A DNA stretch of 13,293 bases from Candidatus Symbiothrix sp. (lineage in GTDB: Bacteria; Bacteroidota; Bacteroidia; Bacteroidales; Azobacteroidaceae). The notes under the pieces are model-generated. The model did not search any database. It was not told where the DNA came from and worked only from the letters and a program-made list of their open reading frames with translations. Shown one piece after another: positions 6,986 to 13,293 of this stretch. Location: positions 1-13,293 of the forward strand of contig JAISWY010000123.1 in assembly GCA_031270925.1 (NCBI GenBank), written 5' to 3'. The position numbers and the translations under genes are program-made. Each line of letters starts with the position of its first letter. The first letter of the stretch is position 1.

Positions 6986-8815
6986 TTACTGTTTTATAAA
7001 TTTTTGAGTTGCTGTCCGCCCATTTTCATCAAATAGATTCACGAAATAAACACCTTTACTCAAATTACGAATATCAATCCTCAACGAAGCGTCTGTTGCT
7101 TTTTGTTGCAATACTTGTTTGCCAAAAACATCAAAAACAAGCGCTTCCGAAAGCATCGAAGACGAATCAATCTGAATGTACGAAACAGCCGGATTCGGAT
7201 ATAATCTGATTTGTGCAATTTGATTTACGGTTTTTATATCAGAATGAACATCCGTGCATCGCTCAAAAGTTACTTTGAATTTTCCCTCTTGATTAGGCGC
7301 GACGGTAATGGTTCTTGTTTCGGCGTTGAATGCCGTAAATTCGTCGCCATCCAAGTCAACCGATTTTATCCGCAGGTAATTATCTTCCATCGGAACAGGC
7401 GTGAGCGTTATCTGCCGAGCTTCATTTTTAGGCTCGAATTTGTAGTAAAGGCTCGCCTGTTTATTCAGATAATACAGATTGCTGTACAAATAGGCGTAAT
7501 AGCCCAATTCTATGGAATGATAGCTCGCTTTGTAGTCGTCGCCTTTTATTCCTCTTTTCACGACGCTTCCGCTTGCATCTAAATAATAAAATATCTCTCC
7601 GTACTCTGTATCAATAAAATGATTCATGAAAAAATACAATGCTTCGTCTGCCATTTGCAGGTAAACATCATCTTTTGTGATATAATAGTTAATCATCGGT
7701 CCTGTGAAGCCCTGTTCCACCGTCCAATAATCTTTCAGATTGCCGTTGCTGCTTCCCCATTCGCCTGTGAGTATATCTATCTCGTTGAAAGGTCCGCCGT
7801 AGGTATGGTCCCATACAGATACATCGCCGTTTTCGTACGTCCATGCTTCATTCAAAATCTTCACGGCGGCATCTTTGTATTCGGTTTTAGTTGTATCGCA
7901 CAAATACGCTCGCCCAAGACACCATGCTGTTTTTATAAAATGTCCCACATATCCTTTTTGGGAAGCATTCAAATTTACCGCCCAGTTTGTGCTATACGTT
8001 TCGGGATACAAAACTTTGACGGACGGATTGTCCATTTGCGGAATGAAACGTTCTACGATAATATCCGCTAATTCAAGCAGCCGCGTTTTGTATTTATCCT
8101 CTTGTGTAACCAAATAACTCAATTCGGCATTGGTCGTTATCGCGTCAATGGTGGAAGTAAATCCTTTGTTGCGTTTATTCGACCAATCGACATTTGCTGT
8201 TTCGTAATAACCTTTATAATTTTCACGGCTGTCCCACATTTTTGTATAAATGGTATTGACGCCCTTATTCATAAATTCCTCCGTGTGCGGATGGCGGGTC
8301 GCTTCGTAATGCGCGACAGCTCCCAGTAAAGCATAATGCTGTTGAAAACTCCATTTTTGTTCAAGGTCGCGCAGGTCATACTGCGTAATATCCAACGTTC
8401 CGTCGCTTTTTGCATAGCAAAACCATCCTTCATTCTCTGTATCCCAACCGTAATTAAACAGGAAATCGAGAGCGCTTTTGGCGTAAGTCAAATATTCTTC
8501 GTCGCCAGTGAGCATAAAAGCGCGCGTAAAGCCATAGCCGTGCCTCGATTGCGCTATCAGCGATTTGCGTTTATACGGAGTTTTGTCAAATCCCGTGCGT
8601 TGTGGGATCATGGTCGTAACATTTCCCTGCTGATTTACATTTGAGAAAAAACCGCCGTATTCAGGGTCGTAAGCGTTTCTTATCCAAAAATCCGCATTGC
8701 TTTTTACATATTCTATATTCAAATCGGGATTAATTATATGCTCGCTTTTCACATTATATTGCGCCTGCGACTGAAAAAACAAAAGGGAAAAAACTATCAA
8801 TATCGTGTATTTCAT
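6986..8815 (-). CDS. Secreted AGE-family epimerase/isomerase with T9SS tail
   Basis: From the ATG at 8815 (609 aa) there is a signal peptide (MKYTILIVFSLLFFQSQAQ). An upstream ATG at 8842 would add only nine residues that spoil it. Residues about 30-450 are an (alpha/alpha)6 barrel of the N-acylglucosamine 2-epimerase superfamily: RHGYGFTRAFMLTGDEEYL (H92), WSFQQHYALLG (H160), KGYVGHFIKTAW (H292) and DDYKASYHSIELGYY (H433). Several of these histidines match the positions used by cellobiose and mannobiose 2-epimerases, though the usual Glu after GH-x-x is Lys here (GHFIK). A beta segment (about 455-525) and a T9SS type A domain (about 535-609: LYPNPAVSYIQI, then LSKGVYFVNL and QKFIKQ) follow. 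Relatives are usually cytoplasmic, so export is unusual. The adjacent GH130 gene fits a mannobiose-epimerase/phosphorylase pair. The substrate is inferred. Confidence 0.85.
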   Translation of the reverse strand: MKYTILIVFSLLFFQSQAQYNVKSEHIINPDLNIEYVKSNADFWIRNAYDPEYGGFFSNVNQQGNVTTMIPQRTGFDKTPYKRKSLIAQSRHGYGFTRAFMLTGDEEYLTYAKSALDFLFNYGWDTENEGWFCYAKSDGTLDITQYDLRDLEQKWSFQQHYALLGAVAHYEATRHPHTEEFMNKGVNTIYTKMWDSRENYKGYYETANVDWSNKRNKGFTSTIDAITTNAELSYLVTQEDKYKTRLLELADIIVERFIPQMDNPSVKVLYPETYSTNWAVNLNASQKGYVGHFIKTAWCLGRAYLCDTTKTEYKDAAVKILNEAWTYENGDVSVWDHTYGGPFNEIDILTGEWGSSNGNLKDYWTVEQGFTGPMINYYITKDDVYLQMADEALYFFMNHFIDTEYGEIFYYLDASGSVVKRGIKGDDYKASYHSIELGYYAYLYSNLYYLNKQASLYYKFEPKNEARQITLTPVPMEDNYLRIKSVDLDGDEFTAFNAETRTITVAPNQEGKFKVTFERCTDVHSDIKTVNQIAQIRLYPNPAVSYIQIDSSSMLSEALVFDVFGKQVLQQKATDASLRIDIRNLSKGVYFVNLFDENGRTATQKFIKQ

Positions 8816-8832
8816 TTTTTTAAAATTAGAGC

Positions 8833-8864
8833 CAAGAATCAAGAATCAAGACAAGAATCAAGAC
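8833..8864. repeat. Short tandem repeat AAGAATC/AAGAC
   Basis: The plus strand reads CAAGAATC-AAGAATC-AAGAC-AAGAATC-AAGAC, a degenerate 5-7 bp tandem repeat in the 73-bp gap between the GH130 remnant and the AGE epimerase gene. Similar strings occur between genes in Bacteroidota. It lies just upstream of the epimerase start and could change in length by slippage. Confidence 0.6.
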
Positions 8865-8888
8865 GATGCTTAGCCATGGGTGTTTCAT

Positions 8889-9700
8889 TTATCTTTTATT
8901 TTGCAGATAATTTTTATTCTTCGCAACCAACTTTTTTATCGCCTCAACCGAAGTTGCCGAGCGATAACCATCGGCAGGCGTGTTGAAACAATAATCCAGC
9001 AATTTGTCGATAGTGGAAACGGCAACGTGCATCCGCGTGTCGCACGAGGCGTAATAAATGTAAACCGTGCCGTCCTCATCGGCAATCCAGCCGCGCAGTT
9101 GCGAACGCCGTGCGCCAAGTGCAACCAGCCTTTTTCGGTTTTTATCGGATGCGGACCTTCGCCGTTTTTCACTTCTTTTATTGTGTGATAAAAACGCTGA
9201 TTGATAATTGTTTCGCCATTTACTTCGGCGTTCGCCATATCGTCAATCAACGCCCAGCCGATGCCGCCACCGCTTCCCGCATCGATAAATCCATCTTGCG
9301 GACGCATATCATACACATTTGTGTCGGGATTTTCGGTTTCGGGAATGGTTATCGGCTCGTCCCAAAAGCGGAAATTATCAATGCCGTTTGGACTTTCGGC
9401 TATCGCGAAAAACGATTTTCTATCCATACCTTCCACGCGCACGACAATCAGGTATTTTCCATTCCATTTCATCGCGCCCGAATTCAGAACCGCGTTTACA
9501 CCAATTCGTTCCATCATAAACGGATTGGCCGCGGGGTCGAAATCGTACCGCCAAATCAACGGCGCGTGTTGCGCGGTCAGTATCGGATTTTTGTAACGGT
9601 CGAATATTCCGTTTCCGAAATCTTCCTGCTCGTTTTTCTTGTTTAATAAATCTTCGTGATTGAGTTTTACTCTTTCAAATCGTTTTGTGTAATTATCCAT
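8889..9700 (-). pseudogene. GH130 mannosyl-glucose phosphorylase, deleted and frameshifted
   Basis: Residues 1-133 are a normal start of a GH130 phosphorylase: NPILTAQHAPLIWRYDFDP, MERIGVNAVLNSGAM, RVEGMDRKSFF and NVYDMR, where D131 is the probable catalytic acid. The next residues, [20 protein letters not shown], normally lie about 80 residues further on, so one block is missing in frame near 9300. Reading continues through [20 protein letters not shown] and [14 protein letters not shown], then the frame is lost. The true C-terminus ([20 protein letters not shown], then [19 protein letters not shown], ending QNKR-stop at 8889) is in another frame, with some 50 expected residues missing before it. 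The open frame runs on to 8936 (254 aa) with a meaningless end. GH130 phosphorylases split 4-O-beta-mannosyl-glucose in the cytoplasm using phosphate, after AGE epimerase action. This copy should be inactive. Confidence 0.88.
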
Positions 9701-9724
9701 TTGTTCGCTTTTTTTTGATTTCGA

Positions 9725-12700
9725 CTATTTTTCCAAAGCATTCGACAATTTGTAAACCCAAGCATACCGGCATGGGGCGTCTGAAAATTCCAAGGCAGGC
9801 GGATTTATCGTAACGCTTCCGTTTTTAGCCGAATAATTTATTTTTTTACCGCTTCCCAATAAGCTTATGTTTTTTATGTTGCCAATATTATGTATTGTAA
9901 TGGGCTTGTTTTTCCATTCCGTTACAATGACATATACATCTTTTCCTTTTGCCGTGAAATAAATATCCGACTGCTTATTTGAATCACTTTTACCGTTCCA
10001 TTGGCGCGTGTCGTATATCGCTTCGCCGTTCACATCGAGCCATTCGCCCATTTCGGACAGCCGTTGTTGCATAATGACAGGAATCCGTCCATCGGCGGTA
10101 GGTCCTACGTTGAGCAGAAGATTGCCTCCGCGCGAAACTTTCTCTATCAGAATGTGTACTAACTCCTTTGCTGTGGAATAATCTTCCAAATTTTCGTTTC
10201 GATTGTAGCCGAACGAGCCTGCGATTCCACGACATTCTTCCCAAGGGTGGGAAAATTCGACGTCTTTTGAATCGCTTTCGTGTATCAAATCGTATTCGGT
10301 GGTGTAAAAACTTCCGTGTTTGCTACGGGTTTCTTCGCCCCAACGGTCGTTTACAACAACAGTTTCGCGAACGGGCGATTCATTGTAAAGCCAAGCCAAA
10401 AACTCTTCGCTTTTCCATGTTTTGCTTGAATGCTCCCATTCGCCATCGCTCCAAATAACTTCGGGTTGATAGCGCAAAGTCAAATCTTTCAGTTGCGGAA
10501 TCATGTGCTCATCTACATACTGAGCCACATTTTGCTTATACAAGGGGTGCTCCCATTCGTAAAGCGAAAAGTAAAAACCCATGTGCAATCCCTGCTTGCG
10601 CACAGCGTCGGTCAACTCTCCGCAAATATCGCGGTGCGGTCCGACGTCCACGCTGTTCCAGTTTACGCTTTGCGCACTTTGCCAAAGGGCAAAACCTTCG
10701 TGGTGCTTTGAAGTGAGGACTACATATTTTGCACCCGAACTTTTTATGACGTCCACCCATTGGTCGGGATTAAACATCTCAGCTTTAAATCCGCCGACAA
10801 AATCCTGATAGTTGAATTTCGGTCCGTACATTTCATCATGATATTTGCGAAACGCTTCGCCGTCTTTGTCCTCAGGATTAATGCGATGCCAATACCATTC
10901 GGCGTAACGCGAATACACATCGCCCGTATTGGGCGCCCACGAAGGAACGGAATATAATCCCCAGTGAATGAATATGCCGAATTTGGCGTTTTGAAACCAT
11001 TCGGGCATGGGGCGCGCATCGAGCGATTCCCAATTTGCCTGATATTGGTGTTTCGGGTTAATCCATTGGTTGAGTTCGACAAGATCTTTTTTTCTGAATT
11101 TTGTTTTTTCGGGCAGTAAAAACACCGTGAAATCCGCTTTTTCTCCGACAGGAACATCGCTTTCAAATCCGACTAAGACAGCGCCCGGATTTGGCGCATC
11201 GTAATCGTTTGGCGATTGCGTGCTCCACGTTTTTAGTTCGATTTTTTGATTGCTTATTATTTCCAACCGAAGTTTTTTCCCGTCTTTATAAAGTTCGATT
11301 TTATTTTCCCCGACCATTTTTACTTCGGCAGACGTAAGCATATTCCAACGAATAACAGCCGGTTTATCGGCGAGAGTTTCTATCTCGTCGCGCAACATCA
11401 CGTATTTTTTGTCCACTATGGCTATTCCTCGTTTTGCGGAAGCAAGCTCTCCCTCGAAAATCGAAGTCATATCCGTAATGGCAGACATAAAATTTTCTTC
11501 TTCGGTATGTTGCAGAATCGAGGCGTAACCTTCGACATTATGCAACTTATTATTAACGGTAAGCGTATTGTGTACAAAGTTGTTGTAACGGAAAACTTTC
11601 CAACGTTCGGAATTTTGGTCGTTTGTCCATATCTGCAACTTTCTCGATTCGAGCGATTGATAATCCTGTTTTCCAAAATCCATCGCCCAACGAACGCCGT
11701 CAGCCTCCATCACAAAAGAGCCTGCATCCATGTGCGAATGATTGCTTCCCGCTGTTCCGCCTTTAAATCCGACGTAAATTCCGTTTGAGTCTGTCCACGA
11801 AGTGCGCATCAAAGCAACAGGTGTTGTTCCGTTGCCCGACCACATCAACTCCGCGGGCGGAACGATTTTTTCCGTATCTATCCCGATTCCCCATACCATA
11901 ACGGCAGGCAGTATGCGGTTTTTAAGATAATTGTCGCGGTATTTCTCATCGAGAAAACTTTTTTCGACCCACAACAGGGAAGAATCGTCTTTTTGTCGGG
12001 CGAACCAAAACATCGCAGGAGTCAATCCGTATTCATCACCGCAATCTCCGAAATTGAAACTGTCGCCATGCAAACCTGTCATGTGTTCGTAGTAGGAAGC
12101 GGTATTCATAAAACCGTCAATTTCCAGCAATCCGAAATCGGCGCCGTATATTTTTTCCAACGCTGAGAGCAGAAGCACATTGAAAGTCGTACCGTATTCC
12201 CAATATGTATATCCTTCGGGATAGGCGCCATCGGGACCGTAATCTTTCATCGGAAGCTTTATCGAATGTATGCACCGCTGTATTATGTTTTGCGAGTACG
12301 AAGGATTTTCGTCATAAACAGCCAATGCCCCGAAAAGCATTCCTGCATTGCAGACCTGATTCCAATTGTGTTTTGCATCGAGCCACCAACCATATTTGTT
12401 GTTTTCCGAAGGTTTTATCCCTTTTTCAACAATTGCATAGGAAATTATTTTTTTCGATTCGATAGAAAGTTTTTCGTAAAGCCAGTCGTAGCCGATAGCA
12501 AGCCCTAATGTCATTTCTGCCACATCGAGAAAATGATTCGGATTCCAGTCCGTGAAACCGCATACCCTCAACAATTCCTGTTCTGCCCGCACGAAATATT
12601 TATCGTCGTTCGTCATTCGGTATGAATACGACAGAAAGAAAATCCTTCTCTGCGCTTCGCGCGAAACGGCGAGCAGACGCATTCCGATTTGTTTGCGCTC

Positions 12701-12922
12701 GAGCAATGGAAGGTCGATAATCTTTTCCGATTCGGACAGAATATCCTCGTGGAGCATTTTCCATTTTTCATCCATCCGAATTTGTTCCAATAAAGCATCT
12801 TTGTCTTCATCGAACAGCAATAAACGCGGGTGTGAAGGAAATTCAACAGACACGGGAATTTGCCCATAAAACCGTGTAAATAAGCAAAGAGAAAACAGAA
12901 TACAAAAGAGAGATTTTTTCAT
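9725..12922 (-). CDS. Heparinase II/III-like lyase fused to GH29 alpha-L-fucosidase
   Basis: The start at 12922 gives a signal peptide (MKKSLFCILFSLCLFTRFYG) and 1,065 aa; the ATG at 12982 would only translate the intergenic repeat. Residues about 30-320 are an alpha-helical lyase domain: HPRLLLF, AKHNWNQVCNAGM (from 183) and GAYPEGYTYWEYGT (from 232). About 370-610 is the heparinase II/III beta domain with SNHSHMDAGSFVMEADGVRW (from 393). These carry the Asn, Tyr and His expected of such lyases, which cut uronic-acid polysaccharides by elimination. At about 615-630 the chain runs straight into GH29: WESLDARPMPEWFQNAKFGI, SKHHEGFALW, IWSDGEWEH with nucleophile D826, and SRGGNLLLNVGPTADGRIP. 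A beta domain closes the protein (about 980-1065). Both enzyme parts look complete; only the fucosidase's own signal peptide is missing. It follows GH88 by 56 bp and precedes GH130 by 24 bp. Confidence 0.87.
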   Translation of the reverse strand: MKKSLFCILFSLCLFTRFYGQIPVSVEFPSHPRLLLFDEDKDALLEQIRMDEKWKMLHEDILSESEKIIDLPLLERKQIGMRLLAVSREAQRRIFFLSYSYRMTNDDKYFVRAEQELLRVCGFTDWNPNHFLDVAEMTLGLAIGYDWLYEKLSIESKKIISYAIVEKGIKPSENNKYGWWLDAKHNWNQVCNAGMLFGALAVYDENPSYSQNIIQRCIHSIKLPMKDYGPDGAYPEGYTYWEYGTTFNVLLLSALEKIYGADFGLLEIDGFMNTASYYEHMTGLHGDSFNFGDCGDEYGLTPAMFWFARQKDDSSLLWVEKSFLDEKYRDNYLKNRILPAVMVWGIGIDTEKIVPPAELMWSGNGTTPVALMRTSWTDSNGIYVGFKGGTAGSNHSHMDAGSFVMEADGVRWAMDFGKQDYQSLESRKLQIWTNDQNSERWKVFRYNNFVHNTLTVNNKLHNVEGYASILQHTEEENFMSAITDMTSIFEGELASAKRGIAIVDKKYVMLRDEIETLADKPAVIRWNMLTSAEVKMVGENKIELYKDGKKLRLEIISNQKIELKTWSTQSPNDYDAPNPGAVLVGFESDVPVGEKADFTVFLLPEKTKFRKKDLVELNQWINPKHQYQANWESLDARPMPEWFQNAKFGIFIHWGLYSVPSWAPNTGDVYSRYAEWYWHRINPEDKDGEAFRKYHDEMYGPKFNYQDFVGGFKAEMFNPDQWVDVIKSSGAKYVVLTSKHHEGFALWQSAQSVNWNSVDVGPHRDICGELTDAVRKQGLHMGFYFSLYEWEHPLYKQNVAQYVDEHMIPQLKDLTLRYQPEVIWSDGEWEHSSKTWKSEEFLAWLYNESPVRETVVVNDRWGEETRSKHGSFYTTEYDLIHESDSKDVEFSHPWEECRGIAGSFGYNRNENLEDYSTAKELVHILIEKVSRGGNLLLNVGPTADGRIPVIMQQRLSEMGEWLDVNGEAIYDTRQWNGKSDSNKQSDIYFTAKGKDVYVIVTEWKNKPITIHNIGNIKNISLLGSGKKINYSAKNGSVTINPPALEFSDAPCRYAWVYKLSNALEK

Positions 12923-12943
12923 AATACTTAAAATGACCCAAAA

Positions 12944-12970
12944 GTCCCCTTTAGGGGATTTAGGGGTGTT
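12944..12970. repeat. GC-rich intergenic hairpin repeat, copy 2
   Basis: TCCCCTTTAGGGGA at 12945-12958 is a perfect short palindrome followed by TTTAGGGGTGT. The 16 bases GGGGATTTAGGGGTGT are identical to 6070-6085. It fills the 56-bp gap between the GH88 stop and the lyase-fucosidase start. If translated from the upstream ATG it yields NTPKSPKGDFW, a peptide produced by this common repeat type and not a real N-terminus. Confidence 0.65.
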
Positions 12971-12978
12971 TTTTTTAA

Positions 12979-13293
12979 TCATCCTCTTGTATATCTAAGT
13001 TTCTCATATCTGAGAAGCGCCTCAACATAATAGTAATCTCCGTAGCTCAAAGGCGCGTCTATCTCCGAATGTTGAGGAATATTTCCTGCGCCGTGCATCA
13101 GTATAAAATTGCCGTTTGTTCCTGTTTTTGCCGTATAAACGGGCGAAGCCAATGTTTTCAATTGTTTTTCGGCAACGGCGAAATATTCTTTTCTTGTGTT
13201 TTCATCCGTGTAATTGCTCAATTCGAGCAGAGCGGAGGCAATAATGGCTCCCGACGAAGAATCGCGGTAATCGTTGGGGATTTTAGGCGAATC
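12979..13293 (-). CDS. GH88-type unsaturated glucuronyl hydrolase, C-terminal part
   Basis: The reading frame is open from the right edge of the window (frame begins at 13293) to the TGA at 12979-12981, giving the last 104 residues of a protein. The piece contains DSSSGAIIASALLELSNY, then NFILMHGAGNIP, HSEIDAPLSYGDYYYVEALL and RYEK. This closely fits the C-terminal end of GH88 enzymes (DSSaaAiaAsgLLeL ... H.vG..P..sEiDv.liYaDYYflEALlR). GH88 enzymes remove the unsaturated uronic acid from oligosaccharides made by polysaccharide lyases, by hydration of the double bond. Their place just before a heparinase II/III-like lyase is therefore coherent. The catalytic aspartates lie outside the window. 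GH105 is a less likely alternative. Confidence 0.85.
   Translation of the reverse strand, partial: DSPKIPNDYRDSSSGAIIASALLELSNYTDENTRKEYFAVAEKQLKTLASPVYTAKTGTNGNFILMHGAGNIPQHSEIDAPLSYGDYYYVEALLRYEKLRYTRG

Noticed and set aside
8833..8864. CRISPR-like array
   Set aside because: The units are only 5-7 bp with no spacers; it is a simple tandem repeat.
9110..9646. Plus-strand open frame of 178 codons
   Set aside because: It is opposite the GH130 gene, whose conserved motifs are clear on the minus strand; no start context or family signal is seen.
12923..12982. Upstream ATG overlapping the GH88 stop (ATGA) as start of the lyase-fucosidase gene
   Set aside because: The 20 added residues come from the dispersed GC-rich repeat and would hide the signal peptide, so the ATG at 12922 is preferred. 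Translational coupling through the ATGA overlap cannot be fully excluded.

Overview
The window is about 42% G+C (an impression, not a count) and reads like accessory DNA from a Bacteroidota chromosome, probably order Bacteroidales. The signs are 'MKKT/MKKS' signal peptides ending in A-Q, C-terminal type IX secretion (T9SS) sorting tails, AT-rich gene starts with weak Shine-Dalgarno sites, and a dense set of carbohydrate-active enzymes. Every credible gene lies on the minus strand, so transcription runs from the right edge to the left. No SusC/SusD pair, regulator, transposase, rRNA, tRNA or CRISPR array is visible.

In transcription order (right to left): the C-terminal end of a GH88-type unsaturated glucuronyl hydrolase (12979-13293); a large fusion of a heparinase II/III-like polysaccharide lyase and a GH29 alpha-L-fucosidase (9725-12922); a damaged GH130 mannosyl-glucose phosphorylase gene (8889-9700); a secreted AGE-family epimerase/isomerase with a T9SS tail (6986-8815); a sodium:solute symporter lacking its middle (6087-6959); an acetyl-xylan-esterase-like CE7 enzyme carrying two scraps of a GH3 beta-glucosidase at its N-terminus (4354-5967); and an SGNH/GDSL esterase whose T9SS tail is out of frame (2929-4286). 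Gaps are mostly 24-120 bp, consistent with one operon. After a repeat-filled gap come a secreted 655-residue protein of unknown function (339-2306) and the first 56 codons of another exported protein (1-170).

Taken together, the genes suggest degradation of an acidic, acetylated, fucose-containing polysaccharide. Lyase plus GH88 would release and process unsaturated uronic acid ends, GH29 would remove fucose, the esterases would remove acyl groups, and AGE epimerase, GH130 and the symporter would handle mannose-type disaccharides and their uptake. The substrate itself is inferred.

The most striking feature is that consecutive genes look internally shortened or fused. GH130 has two missing blocks (one in frame, one causing a frameshift), the symporter lacks roughly half its helices, GH3 is reduced to two scraps fused to CE7, the lyase and fucosidase are joined without a stop codon, and the SGNH gene is frameshifted just before its sorting tail. 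This is either repeated deletion-driven erosion of the locus or an assembly/amplification artefact; the sequence alone cannot decide. Intergenic gaps hold palindromic repeats, including a near-perfect inverted repeat of about 290 bp at 2470-2760 made of nested smaller hairpins.
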